Positions 11,560 through 23,204 of a DNA stretch of 64,000 bases are shown here, in pieces. The translations under genes and the position numbers were made by a program. Under the pieces are notes generated by a model. It saw only the letters and a list, made by a program, of their open reading frames with translations, had not been told where the DNA came from and made no database searches. Each line of letters opens with the position of its first letter. Within the stretch, counting starts at the first letter, position 1. Origin of the DNA: Cyrtodaria siliqua (lineage: Eukaryota; Mollusca; Bivalvia; Adapedonta; Hiatellidae); the NCBI GenBank assembly GCA_037043455.1, contig JAWPHD010003255.1, forward strand, positions 1 through 64,000, in the 5' to 3' direction.

Positions 11560-12240
11560 ACAACATTGTATTTTCAGCTGTGGTGGCCATTTTGAATTTT
11601 TGGTCAACCTGACCTTTATTTAGGATCAGCTGTTTCAGAGTAATATAGGTGCCGCAAGTGTTTTAACTCAACTATGAAAACACAGATGGCGGACCAGTTA
11701 CATGCCATGCCAGTTTGATAAAGGTACGTGCCAAATTAATACCACTTCTGGCAATTGCAATTGCAAATGCAACAAAAACTTTTTTTTAAATCTATTTTTA
11801 GCTCCGTCGGCCATCTTGAATTTCCGGCCAAACTGATTTTTACTCAGGACTAAATGGACAGCAAGAGCAACATTCCTGTAAAGTTTCATGAAAATCCATC
11901 AAGTAGTTACGCTACATGTTATCCTAAAAAACTATGTAAACAAAGACGGTCACTGGCGACCATGTTTGACAAAAAATCAAAATTAATTTTGTTAAGACCA
12001 ACTACATGTAATGCTTGCCATTTTGGTAAAGGTTACAAACCAATACCACTTACGGTTTTTGAGTCGACGCCACAAACATGCATTTTAAAAATATATTTTT
12101 AGCTGTGATCACCATCTTGAATTTCAGATCAAGCTGATTTTCACTATGGATCCACTACCCATCAGGAGCGACATTCCTGTTAAGTTTCGTGAAAATCCAT
12201 CAAGTAGTTTCAATGAAGTATTCGCCACCAAAAAGGATTA
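11560..12240 (+). repeat. Degenerate tandem repeat, ~230-300 bp units
   Basis: Three starts of 'ttttagctg/c(t)ccg...ccatcttgaattt(c)' occur near 11573, 11798 and 12098. They are followed by 'tg(a)ttt(t)(t/c)ac(t)..gga', 'agc(a/g)acattcctgt(a/t)aagttt' and 'gaaaatccatcaagtagtt'. Typical of mollusc intergenic repeats. The open frames at 11698-11889 and 11854-12102 lie inside it and are not genes. Confidence 0.65.
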
Positions 12241-13200
12241 AGGCGATTTACTGGGTTCAACAATTTTGATTCACCCTTTCATAATTTATTTTTTACTGCC
12301 ACTGGGTAAAAATTAAAACTAGTTCTTAATATAGTTATACCATATATTTGAACACATTTGATAGACAACAAAACAAATAAGTACATACAATCAAGTACCC
12401 CAGAAATGCATTCTGTTTACATTCTGTTTACATTTCATTTTCATACTTTCGAGATCCACCACGATGAAGACCTTTACAGAACATGACAGAAACGACAAAA
12501 TGAACATGAATTTATAATCCTAATCTTGCCCGGGAACCACACGGGACGGCAATCTTTACCAGCGCAGACACATCATTGAAATTAATGAAAGCTCAGACAA
12601 TTTCAAAAACCTGCTATATTGGAAAAGTATCCCCAGATTTATGTCCATTGATCATCTAAAATGATAAATCCTTCATTGTTCATTCTATTCACCCCAAAAT
12701 ATGTTAACAACTGAAGTCCGAACACTCATATTGGTCAAAACGTTGGCGGAAAAGTTTTTAAATTTTCCACATTTTAAGTATTTTCGAGAGAAATGTTGAT
12801 TGCTCGTAGGGGGCAATCCGGGTAAATATGAAAGGTTTTTGCAAGCTCAGCATTCACCACTGCTGCTGGTACCCAAACTGTGTCTCACATATGCCATAGA
12901 TAACCCAAAACAAATGGAAACAACTCTGGGACTCGTTTTCATTTTGATGGCTCTCAGCTTCACAGGAGTTATAATGAAATTCATTTGAAGTGACCTAGTG
13001 GGACACCGGCTTAAAGCGGACATGCTGGACTTCATATGGGAAAATACGGACACCCGCTAAAAGGTGTGCGCATTCATGATACATCATATCCCCTACAGAC
13101 AGTGAATGTACAGAAAAGAAAAAAAGTGGACATATTTATATATATTTTATAGTTTTAATCTGTATTTACACACTGTCCGTGTTTACCCAGATTGCCCGTA
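12241..13200. other. Intergenic DNA, nothing firm
   Basis: The text near 12583-12640 ('aatgaaagctcagacaatttcaaaaacctgctatattgg') is a fragment of the repeat seen at 8780-9420. No gene recognised. Confidence 0.45.
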
Positions 13201-13212
13201 TACATGAATCCA

Positions 13213-13427
13213 TACTGAACCAAACAGCTAACGCACCAGTAGACAATACCTTTAATATCTCAATAATAACAATCAATAAAAACAAATTTCATTCTGAACG
13301 AGACATATATCTTGTCAATAATGATGCAAATTAAAAAAATAAATCATTTTTCAATGGTACCATTCGGCATAAGTTCATACATAAAAAAGGTATTGTCTAC
13401 TGGTGCGTTACCTGTTTGGTTCAGTAT
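13213..13427. mobile_element. Short foldback element with ~40 bp inverted ends
   Basis: 'tactgaaccaaacagctaac...gcaccagtagacaatacctttaa' (from 13213) is repeated in inverse at 13387-13426 ('aaggtattgtctactggtgcgtta' then 'cctgtttggttcagta'). About 130 bp of AT-rich spacer lies between. No coding capacity, so a MITE. The near-identity of the arms suggests recent activity or gene conversion. Confidence 0.75.
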
Positions 13428-13464
13428 ATTTCAGAGCTGTAGATAAGTATCAGGGTTGCTACAG

Positions 13465-13510
13465 GAATCTCAAAATAAAATTCCCCAACTTTTCCTCGAT
13501 TTTCCCCTGA
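13465..13510 (+). repeat. 'aaattccccgacttttcc' repeat fragment A
   Basis: The phrase 'caaaataaaattccccaacttttcctcgattttcccctga' reappears, altered, at 14221-14335. The two lie on either side of the MITE at 13579-14050, as if one dispersed element had been split by it. Confidence 0.4.
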
Positions 13511-13578
13511 CCCAGTATAGCATAAGAAAATAAACGGCCTCCATCCTCCCCTAATAGCCGTACCTTCACCACCAATCG

Positions 13579-14050
13579 ATATAAACTAAAGAAAATATTA
13601 ACCAAACTCGTGAATATCCGCGATATAATTTATATACTACACCATTCCATGTAATATTCTAGATAAATCCCAAGATGTTTTGTGAAAAATGGGTTGTAGT
13701 TAAAGGATACCACTTTACTGTTGTAGACTTGGAGAAAGGATACCACTGCACCATTGTAGACTTTTTAACCACGGTACACTTCGTAACCCGAAATCAGAAA
13801 TGTTGAAGTTCCGTTTGAAATTTAAGACAGTTTAGTACTGTTTGCAAGGTAAAGCGATTGCAAAATAAGTTTGCTCACCTGCTTGAACCAAACGCGTATT
13901 CTTTCATTAATGAAAGTTTGAAGAGATACCACTTGAGGGATATGTGTTGTTTGTAGTCTTTTTCCCGTAACGAAATGTCTAATATAGCCATGATAGCATC
14001 ATATTATACATACAATATATAGTAGAAATTGTTTTTTTCTTTAGTATATA
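13579..14050. mobile_element. MITE family T, copy 2
   Basis: Inverted ends 'atataaactaaagaaaa' (left) and 'ttttttctttagtatata' (right). The interior aligns in order with the element at 6945-7430: 'attccatgtaatattctagat', 'gttgaagttccgtttgaaa' and 'acatacaatatatag'. About 470 bp, diverged, non-coding. Confidence 0.7.
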
Positions 14051-14214
14051 CATCAGCCTATAATAGTATGACATAAAATGTCTATAATTGATGTTTATAA
14101 CTATGAAAATCATGTTCATAGAAAAAACATTAAATTATTCTATTTTTTCTGCCTAAAGAGCTTCATTTATGCTCAATATTATTTTTTGTTCTGTGTAAGG
14201 TGCACTAAAATAAC

Positions 14215-14340
14215 ATGAAATATGGTGAAATAAAATTCCCCGACTTTTTCCCGATTTTTGCATTATTTTCAAATTCCCTGGTTTTTCCCAGCAGGGAATT
14301 TTGTTTTGGCATTTTCTCTATTTTCCCAGTTTAGATTAAA
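14215..14340 (+). repeat. 'aaattccccgactttttcc' repeat fragment B
   Basis: Contains 'gaaataaaattccccgactttttcccgatttttgcattattttcaaattccctgg', the counterpart of the fragment at 13465-13510. It is followed by 'cagggaattttg'. Non-coding dispersed repeat. Confidence 0.45.
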
Positions 14341-15013
14341 ATAATTAAAAACATACAAATATATGTTTATACAAAGTATACAATCGATGACACAAGTACC
14401 GCAGTTTAAAGTTTATTTCATATCTTTTATATGGAATGTAAACTTTTGACAAAAATAATCGTTTGAAAACTCATCAATATATTTTTAACATATTCATCAA
14501 ATAAAATGGAAAATAAATAATTTGATAGCTGGTTTATCTTCGGTCTTCGATTTGATGAAGGTGTTGAAAATTTGAGCAAATTGGAGGTTTTATTAGTATT
14601 TAAAATCTGGGTACTTATAAGTTCAGTCTAGTGTATAGTGTACAGGTCCACTCTTTTACTCAAATCTTAGACCTGTCAAGAAAACAGCTTCTACAAACAA
14701 CATCATGAATGTATCATCACTTTAAATATTAAATGCATGAACCAAACAGCGGACGTTATGATCTAAGTTTGAGTAAAAGAATGGAAACTATAAAATTATA
14801 TTTTTCGTGCGTGAACAATCTTTATAAAAAATAGAAAACATATTCCTACTATAGTAAAATTTAACGACACTTTTCCACACACGTTTTTTTTAAAACCTCA
14901 ATCATATATAGCATTTTACGTCTATTTTAAAGAATTTCACTTTGCCATAATCGTTCAATCCGTTGGCGATTTGATACATCCAGAATGCCATCGCTGTTCA
15001 TAGAATGATTTTG
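14341..15013. other. Intergenic DNA with a small inverted repeat
   Basis: 'cttttactcaaatcttagac' (14654-14673) is inverted at 14760-14779 ('gatctaagtttgagtaaaag'), giving a possible foldback of about 130 bp. No gene. Confidence 0.45.
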
Positions 15014-15472
15014 GCGATATTGATGTCCGCGTGTAGATTGCGACTGTGATATTGATGTCCGCGTTTAGATGGCGACTGTGATATTGATGTCCGCGTCTAG
15101 ATGGCGACTGTGATATTGATGTCCGCGTCTAGATGGCGACTGTGATATTGATGTCCGCGTGTAGATGGCGACTGTGATATTGATGTCCGCGTCTAGATGG
15201 CGACTGTGATATTGATGTCCGCGTCTAGATGGCGACTGTGATATTGATGTCCGCGTCTAGATGGCGACTGTGATATTGATGTCCGCGTCTAGATGGCGAC
15301 TGTGATATTGATGTCCGCGTCTAGATGGCGACTGTGATATTGATGTCCGCGTCTAGATGGCGACTGTGATATTGATGTCCGCGTCTAGATGGCGACTGTG
15401 ATATTGATGTCCGCGTCTAGATGGCGACTGTGATATTGATGTCCGCGTGTAGATGGCGACTGTGATATTGAT
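15014..15472 (+). repeat. 32 bp minisatellite, ~14 copies
   Basis: Head-to-tail copies of 'gatattgatgtccgcgt(c/g)tagatggcgactgt', exactly 32 bp each (for example 15016 to 15048). They are nearly identical; the main variants are GTGTAGA/GTCTAGA and one TTGCGA. 32 is not a multiple of three, so it cannot encode a simple repeated peptide. Homogeneity points to recent expansion. Confidence 0.95.
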
Positions 15473-15474
15473 TT

Positions 15475-16040
15475 CATGTATTTAAGATTCTTCTAGAAAA
15501 AGCCTGATGTTTCCCCCTATAACATAACAAATCCAATCCATTATTCACTCAGTTCATTACGGTAATGACATCCGGGGGTATACATACAATGAAGCTCACT
15601 GAACATGCAGGAACAGCTTATCTTGGGTTATTTTGAGCTACCACAGAGAATCTGGGAAACATACGATTCTCTTCCTGTCAAATAAATTCTTAAATGATTT
15701 TCGAATAAATGAAACCAAACCGAGCACTAATAGTAAAATATGTTGGTGTAAAACATGCATTCAATTACACCGTTAATAATAATTTCGAGTAATCAAAATG
15801 TCTAACACTGCACAACAGTTGTGTAGAACTTCAGTCTTCTGCATGTGTAATTAATACAATGTTTTTATTCTAGGTGAAACTAATTAGAATAGCATACATT
15901 ACCATTGTGTCATGCTGCAGATGAACCTTACAGGCTGTGTGTTACGATGATCATCCTCCTCCCATTTTCTGGAAATAGAATTAATAAATGAATAATTCAA
16001 AATCGTACATGGAAACTAACATTGTAATAAAAATCAATAT
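15475..16040. other. Intergenic DNA, nothing recognised
   Basis: No supported gene or repeat. Confidence 0.4.
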
Positions 16041-16048
16041 TGCTATAT

Positions 16049-16215
16049 GCAACCAAATGTTTATGATGATATGCAAAACAGGACGCTGTAAGTTTACAAA
16101 ATCAAGATTGCCATGTGTCCCTTTAAATTCTATTCAACTAAATGTTTATGATGATATGCAAAATAGGACGCTAAAGTTTACAAAATCAAGCTTACCATGT
16201 GTCCCTTTTAGATTA
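16049..16215 (+). repeat. Tandem duplication, ~86 bp x2
   Basis: 'aaatgtttatgatgatatgcaaaa(c/t)aggacgct...aagtttacaaaatcaag...ccatgtgtcccttt' occurs twice back to back. The 97-codon frame crossing it (15988-16281) simply repeats the peptide and is not taken as a gene. Confidence 0.75.
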
Positions 16216-16396
16216 CATTTTTCAAAAGGGCTCAACTCTTTACTTAACACTACTTTATCAGTAATTGTTTCAAAAGCTTGAGATGTTAACTTTGAAACTA
16301 CATGTACACAACGAGTTCTTTGAATCAGCTAACCCGTTTTCACCAGCCACCTTTTACAATGTATGTATATCGTTTTTTAAACCTACTGACAACAAG

Positions 16397-16932
16397 GTAT
16401 ATATACTGAAAAAAAAACGAAACGTCCGACTTATTTGCAGGTATTTCCATAGACCAGTTTTTGAGGGCGTATAAAGCTTAAACAGCGTTTTAATAAAACA
16501 ATGTTTGATGTTTGTAAGAACACGTGAGTACTAAATATCCCATTACACAGTTTCAAATTTGCCCAGCAATAATATTTTATGGATGATATGGAAATGTTAA
16601 AGGGAGGTAATTTGATGATTGTTGATAATCAAAAGCTGCCATCTACACAATCTGTGTTCTTTTTTTTTTGGTAAGGAACATATAGAGAATATTATCTCGG
16701 ATAAATTTCTGTGATTTTCGTAGATTTGATTTGTTTTTGTGGCCAAATTGCGTGTTTTAAGAAAAAGGGGGCTTACTCCACATTGTTTACTGAATTTTCA
16801 AAAAACATCTTTGTTTGGACTATTGCTGGGGGTCTAATTATTCTTAAAACATCATTAATTTGTTCCCGTTTTGCTGTCTAGACAATCAGCATCAACATCA
16901 ACGGACGTTTCGTTTTTTTTGTTCATATATAC
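16397..16932. mobile_element. MITE family T, copy 3
   Basis: Inverted ends of about 30 bp: 'gtatatatactgaaaaaa...acgaaacgtccg' on the left and its complement 'cggacgtttcgttttttttgttcatatatac' on the right. The terminal 'tatatactga' is shared with the element at 6945-7430. The interior differs, so this is a related subfamily. Non-coding, about 535 bp. Confidence 0.7.
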
Positions 16933-16934
16933 TT

Positions 16935-17165
16935 ACATACTGTTAGAAGCCAAACTCTAGACACAATATAACCGGTTTTAACCAGCCATCAATTAGATTG
17001 TCGCATTAAAAGAGTTACCATCTCATAATTACGCATATGCAATCATAGGTACTTTAAGAACCCGTGAATAAAACTACTTTTAATAAGCACATATACATTA
17101 TTATATGACCTGAACAGAGTTTGGATTTTGAAGCGTAATTTTGCCGTTATTTGTCGGGTTATTGA
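16935..17165 (-). repeat. Dispersed repeat family D, copy 4
   Basis: Minus-strand counterpart of the repeat at 4435-4775: 'ccaaactctagacacaatataaccggttttaaccagcc', 'aagagttacc', 'cataattacgcatatg', 'aacccgtgaataaa' and 'atgacctgaacagagtttg'. It abuts the MITE at 16397-16932. Confidence 0.7.
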
Positions 17166-17169
17166 AATA

Positions 17170-18745
17170 GCGCTGTTATTTTGACACCAATCTTGTTATG
17201 TTAATTCAACGTTTCCGTGTGGTAAGGCCGCTATATTGGACATCTGAGGGTTTCATTCTTAAATTCAGTACGAACACATATTGATTATACATAACTTTCC
17301 TACTGAAAAGCGTTCTTTCTGTTTCAGCAGTCTTCTGTCGAACATGTTGATGGTCCGTTACCTAAAATCCACATAATTATAATCATTTTAATGACAGTGT
17401 AATGCCGTTCCTAATCCATCTATGTGGATCCTTACTGGTTGTAATTTCTACTTGCCTATCAACTTAACTGACATTGTAATACAATCTGAAATGAACACAC
17501 TCAAGAGAGATATCAGAAAGATGATCTTTGCAATATTTTAAAACATTTTCTCACCGTTAGAATACCAATAGAATCAATACCTCACAGTATACAATGATTA
17601 CCACAAAGTAGTATCAATAATAAGTTAATGCAGGCTAAGCAAGAAAGAAAGTAATGTACATGATTGTAGCCGTAACATTCAGACCATGTGCTCATTATGT
17701 ACATACCTTTAAAAGCAAAACGTGTCCCATCAGTACGTGATACACTGTTATTTTGAATCTCGTCTGACAAATCTACAATAATTTGCGAAATATATTTTAA
17801 ATTACAAGAATACAGGATTAGCTTAATATAAGTAAAACGGCTGCTAGATCATTAAAATAAGGATTAGATCTTGGTTATTATAAAATTGATCATTTATTAC
17901 CAAGCAGTTCATCAATATTTCAAATGTTAGCCCCTTTTCGGCATATTATCAAGGTTTAAATCAAAAAGATTAAAAAGGGACACTTGACAATCGTTAGTCC
18001 ATTTAACACATTTTTACGCAACAAAACTAAATGAACTTTGTTCTTCCTAAGCCCCTATTCAATAAGCATCATGCTAGAAATAATAAATTTATTTTAACTG
18101 TATAATGTTTTAACCTGGAGTAAATTTACCTCAACCATTTTAAATATTACGCTTTAATATGCATGTTCAATAGTTATTTCCATTGATTCTGATTTATAAA
18201 TTAATGCATAAAAAAATATTTCAGCAAGAATGTATATATAAAATACGCACCTTATTACGTATTTAAAGTTAACAATTCTGCGTAATTTTGACAAAATCGG
18301 AAAATATTAACTATCGTATCATTCATTTCAAATTATTTACCGGGATTTTTTTGGTAGAAAAGGCCATTAAGATTGTAATAAGCTTCTCATGTAGAAAAAT
18401 CAAATGGTGCTCATATCCCCTAAAAATATCAGTGAACTAAAAGTAACAATTAAATTTACATTTCCCTAAATACGATTTACCTGATGTGGATTAAGCTGGA
18501 TTTTTTTTGTCAATGTCTATCAGTGAATACTCGACTGGCCAAGGAGGCATCCGTTCGAGTATCAGACTTAAATCACTTGCCACTCACTCACCACTGCGAG
18601 ATCGAATCGTAACATGTAATACATGCTAAAAGCACTTTGTATATTTGCATAGAACAATAAAACGTATAAACCTAACTAAGTAACTGACCTAACAGGTGTC
18701 ATCAGAAGCAACTTTAGTGGTCGAGATCCTAATCTGTAACCAATT
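17170..18745. other. AT-rich intergenic DNA, no gene recognised
   Basis: Only a short minus frame at 17582-17770 is open, with no recognisable signature. No repeat stands out. Confidence 0.4.
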
Positions 18746-18747
18746 AA

Positions 18748-18943
18748 AATAACCTGCCTAATGTACTGTCGGCTGCAACTTTGCTCATGTTGGTTAAGAC
18801 TTCATTCAGCACCTGTAACATTCTCACAAAAGAACAGTTTATAAAGTTTCAATTGTATAGATAATATATAGATAAATATCCTATCCAACATTATTGTTGG
18901 TAGCAGCTTAACTATGATTGCCCTGGTTTTAATTCTCGTCTTA
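18748..18943 (-). repeat. Duplicated coding-like segment, copy 1
   Basis: About 195 bp repeated at 20622-20805. On the minus strand both copies keep one frame open over about 25 codons (reading ML-Q-x-x-x-EVLT-x-MS-x-x-AA-x-ST-x-GRL), preceded by AG-rich text. Substitutions between copies are mostly conservative in that frame. It may be a duplicated small exon or part of a transposon ORF. In this copy a stop follows directly after GRLF. Confidence 0.4.
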
Positions 18944-19082
18944 CATAACATGAACAAATGTGATCTGGAAATCAACACAGAAATGCAAAATAAGAAAAAT
19001 CAACAGAAATCACAACATCTTGAATGGCAGTTGTGAACCTATATAGAATTGAAACAATGGGAGGAAATACTGTTATCAGTAT

Positions 19083-19400
19083 CAGATTTTTTTGATTCTG
19101 CAAATATTAGATGATCTTACCTGCCTTGGATGTTTAAGTGTCAATGTTGGCTGGTTTGTGGACACAGTAGGATTCATAATAGGCAGACATCTCAGACACT
19201 CGGTATTGCAAATATAAGATGATCCTACCTACCTTGGATTTTTTAACGTGGATGCGTGTTGGTGTGTGAACACCAGTAGGCTGCATAATAGGCACACTGT
19301 CATCTCCGGTCTTGGTACTGCAAACATAAGATGACCCTGCCTCGGATTCTTGAACGTGGACGATCCTGCATGGAAACCTGGACACTTCGTACTGCACTCA
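19083..19400 (-). repeat. Tandem repeat, ~110 bp x3
   Basis: 'tgcaaa(t/c)at(t/a)agatga(t/c)c(t/c)(t)acctgcc(t)cgga' recurs near 19098, 19206 and 19319, each followed by related text ('aac(g)tg(g)a...ggtgtgtg..acac(c)agtagg.t.cataataggca'). On the minus strand the units are open for about 87 codons. Each unit has exon-like edges (AAG|GTAGG ... TTGCA(G)), but the intervening 23 bp is too short for an intron, so I treat it as a repeat. Confidence 0.55.
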
Positions 19401-19954
19401 GCTTAGTTCCATTTCATCAGACTTAATAAACCAAAGCAATCAATCCATCCACCAAGGTCCTTCGTCATAACCACAGCTGGCCACGGGGCAACAACGAAAT
19501 ACCAACTGCTTCCTAGCGTCCACGGGAGGGGACCAGGAACTCGGAGAGGAGAAGGCTGACACTCTAGAACAGAAATAACTACAATGGTTAAGTACCAATA
19601 GCTGCCGATTGGTACAGATAAGCGGGATCAAGATCCCACTTATCAAGAGACAATCATCTGCTGTTATCCCATCTGCTGTTACACAATGGTCATGAGAAAG
19701 CACGTCTCTAATGACACATTATGAGACACAGTGGGAGATCATAATCAAAATGGAAAGTGTACCATAATAATTATATTCCGACTGGCTTCCTTCATCGACT
19801 GCAACTCCCTGTATTGCCTCTTGAATTGTAGATCTCTTTGTAGACTGCATGGCTGTCTTCTGCCGTTGACTGCAAGGCTGCTATCCCATCCATCATGGTT
19901 TTCCCATCACATATCACACCATATAACTACACCACTACTTCCCATCATACCACA

Positions 19955-20290
19955 CGACATTCCACGCAACATACCACGCAACATACCAATCACCGTACCA
20001 CGCAACATACCAAACAACATACCGTGCACCATACCACACAACATGCCACACCATCACCAGTTAGTTAAAAAGTTAAAAACTATCACCAATTAAAAACCAT
20101 CACCAGTTAAAAAGTTAAAAACCATCACCAGTTAGTAAAAAAGTTGAAAAACCATCACCAGTTAAAAACAATCACCCAGTTAAAAACCATCACCCAGTTA
20201 ATAAAACATCACCAGTTAGTAAAAAAGTTAGAAACCATAACCAGTTAAAAACCATCACCAATTTAAAAACCATCACCAGTTAAAAAATTG
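19955..20290 (+). repeat. Two adjoining short tandem repeats
   Basis: From 19955 to about 20045, 'cataccacgcaa'-type 12-15 bp units. From about 20055 to 20288, degenerate 'accatcaccagttaaaa(agtt)' units of 17-30 bp. The 120-codon frame at 19731-20093 ends in a repeated Ile-Pro-(His/Arg)-Asn pattern produced by the first repeat and is not a gene. Confidence 0.8.
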
Positions 20291-20621
20291 ATTGATTATG
20301 AATTTTTAAAGTTTTTAAAGCCAATATGAGCATTTAAATAGACACGGTAAACCTGTTCGAGATTGTTTGGCTGATAGTGAAAACAGGCAACAGAAAACAG
20401 AAGGCGCGATTTTGCCGGAAAAATCGAGCACAACTGCCTTGACTGGTTTTCACTGGCTTCTATCAACCAAACCAGCAATAATTAAACGGCTTTTGGCTAC
20501 CAACTGCGCATATCAACTTCAAATCCTCAGATAAATTCATAATCACCACACATATGCATATTAAGCAAGGTTGTCTTTTCTCCCCATCAGCCACATTTGA
20601 ACTGATCCTGAGGTCCCCACT

Positions 20622-20805
20622 AATAACCTGCCGAATGTACTGTTGGCTGCAGCTCTGCTCATGGGGGTTAATACTTCATCCTGCGCCTGTAACATTCTAA
20701 GAAAAGAACAGTTTATAAAGGTTTAATTGTAAAGATAGTATCCTATCCAATATTATTGTTGGTAGCAGCTGAACTATGATTGCCCTGGTTTTAATTCTCT
20801 TCTTA
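20622..20805 (-). repeat. Duplicated coding-like segment, copy 2
   Basis: Partner of 18748-18943 (about 85% identical by eye). The minus-strand frame here runs further without a stop, through MLQAQDEVLTPMSRAAANST and onward past GRLLVGTSGS. It is preceded on the minus strand by a TTCTTAG acceptor-like site. I do not recognise the protein. Confidence 0.4.
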
Positions 20806-21129
20806 CGAAAACAAACGATTGCAGTAAATTACCATATTTTAACACATATCAATATATAAATATTCAATCAGTAAAAAACAAAATACTTCCGTTCAGGAGG
20901 CGCACTCAGTGCTGAAGGACCAAACCCGCCAAACCTCTCTGTTTAGTTTTGCTCGTGGTAACTAATCTTAAAACGCCCTGACCTCTGTCGGAGCATGTTC
21001 GTGATTCAAGAGATTTCATTTTTCATTCTATTCAAAAAAAGACAATTATATTTTCAAGAGAACGGGACAAAAATGAATTTATTTTAAAATAAAACAAGGA
21101 AAAATTTCAATAAAAAGAATAGCATTAAT

Positions 21130-21425
21130 CTTTAAAGTAGCAATCCCGCCATCAACAGGCACATTTTACAGCAGATATACACCTTTTCTTAAACTTACAT
21201 ATTTTGAGAATCCAGTCTCTATCAACACAATTTAAACGGCTTTAATCAGCCAGGCCAAACGCCAAAACTGGAGCGTCGAATTAAGAGTTACAAAATCATA
21301 ATTACTTTCAAGCATGTTCAATCATGGATATTTTATGAACCCGTAAATAAACCTATACTTTTAATCAGACATGTTATTTTATGACCTGAACACGTGGACA
21401 GAGTTTTGATAAACATTCCTTTAGT
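21130..21425 (-). repeat. Dispersed repeat family D, copy 5
   Basis: Minus-strand copy: 'aaagtagcaatcccgccatcaacaggcacattttac', 'attttgagaatccag', 'tttaatcagccaggccaaac', 'aactggagcgtcgaattaagagtta', 'aacccgtaaataaacctatactttt' and 'atgacctgaac'. Near full-length relative to 4435-4775. Confidence 0.75.
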
Positions 21426-21429
21426 GTAA

Positions 21430-22520
21430 TTTTTGTTTATGGGTTATTTTCTTTAAAATATTTGTATTTTGTGGGCTTTAGATGCTGGGTTTTTTTTTTT
21501 TGATAGGCATATGTTTGTATATTTGCGGTTGACTGAAGCAATTACCTATGTGTGAGCCTATGTATATCAAAATATTCCGAGTAACCCCCCTACTACTGAC
21601 CAGCAGAAGCCCTCTGGAGATACTGAGGACTGGCATGATCTGGTATGGTATTTGCTCTGTCAACGGTTATATAAAGGTATCTAACATTACAGTTACTAGC
21701 TGTAAGCGCTAACAATTTAAGCACTTGCATCTAAAATAGAAAAAATAGTGTAAACTATTGATTCATGGGGTCCATGGTGATCAAACATGTGAAAACGGCT
21801 GAAAATCCCATGTTTTCTAATGAAACGGAAAGGAGATGGAAGAAATAGGGAGGGAGAAGAGAGTAAAGGAGAAATGAGATAGGGGAGGGAGAAGGGAGAA
21901 AAGGGGAGGGAGGAGGTAAAAGACCACTACACGACACATTATATGAATAGTCATGCAATGCGTCACATAGTATAACTATTCCATTTTTTCTACAAGTTAT
22001 ATGACTTGTGCTATTACGATATGTGATAGTGATAGAGTCTAGGCAACGTGAGAGATGTGTCTATCGTCCGTCTTTTTACCACATATCACATTTTACTCAT
22101 TTCTAGCTAGCAAACGTTAGTATTGCGATTAATTGCGATACCAATCGATACATTTGTACTAAATAATGCTTGCTTAGAACTTAACATATTTGTATTCATA
22201 GTCATGTATTTATTTGCTATGTGTGAAGTTAGTTCTTGATTCCTAGCTCATAAGCAGTAACTATATTCTAATTATTGTTAGTTAAAACAGTCGGTGAATG
22301 AGAGTATACATGCAGGAGAGAAACCATTGTGAATTCCTTATTGATAAATTCTATACATTGGTTATCTAAACTTAAGAAGTTTAAGGATTCCTAATTAGTA
22401 ATAGAGGACATGTATCGTTCATCTAATTTGACATAGTCAGGCTCCACTTTTGTCACATATCGCGTTGAAACAAAATAATGAAAAGCTATGCGAAACATAA
22501 CATACAGACTTAGATTTTGT
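21430..22520. other. Intergenic DNA, purine-rich patch
   Basis: GGAGA/GGGAGG-rich stretch at about 21825-21920. Its complement encodes a Pro/Ser/Leu low-complexity frame (21755-21958) that is not a gene. Nothing else recognised. Confidence 0.5.
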
Positions 22521-23150
22521 GCGCGACACAACGTCTTGTTGTGGTGAGCACTTGTGCTAAGTTATTTGAAAATCTGTTCATGAATGCCAGAGTTAATGAC
22601 TGGACACGATTTGACTTTTGACCTCCAAGTGTAACCTTGACCTTGAAGACCTGGGTTTTGCGCGCAACACATCGTTTTGTTATGCGATCACTTTTGCCAT
22701 GTTATTTAAAATTCCTTTAGGGATTGTGACGTTACGGTCCAGACACGAAATTGCGTACCTATTTTGACATATGAACTGCAAGTGTGACCTTGACCTTTGA
22801 GGTACGGACCTGGGTTTTGCGCGCGACACATCGTCTTGTTATGGTGATCACTTGTGCAAAGTTATTTAAAAATCCCTGCAGGGGTTGTGACGTTACGGTC
22901 CGGACACGAACTGCGGACTGACGGACGGAAATTTTGACTTATGAACTGCAAGTGTGACCTTGACCTTTGAGGTAAAGGGTACGAAAGGGTATTGCGCGCA
23001 ACCCATCGTCTTGTTATGGTGATCACTTGTGCCAAGTTATTTAAAAATCCCTGCAGGGTTTGTGGCGTTACGGTCCGGACACGAACTGCGGACTGACGGA
23101 CGGACTAACAGACAGATGGTGCGACCCTTTCGGGGGCATAACAATTGAAT
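22520..23150 (+). repeat. Tandem repeat of ~136-173 bp, ACGG tail
   Basis: Four copies of 'gcgcg(c/a)(a)acacatcgtcttgttatggtgatcacttgtgc(c)aagttatttaaaaat', near 22526, 22662, 22822 and 22995. Each is accompanied by 'gtgacgttacggtccggacacgaactgcg' and 'gcaagtgtgaccttgacctttgaggta'. The block ends with 'gactgacggacggac' and 'ccctttcgggggcataa', an end typical of bivalve non-autonomous elements. Confidence 0.8.
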
Positions 23151-23204
23151 GTACTGTTTTGAAAGCAATTATTATTTTGTTTATGCACGAAGCATATTTC
23201 GGTC

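Noticed and set aside
19731..20093. A 120-codon frame with an Ile-Pro-x-Asn repeat
   Set aside because: The repeated part is a 12-15 bp tandem repeat and the remainder has no coding signature.
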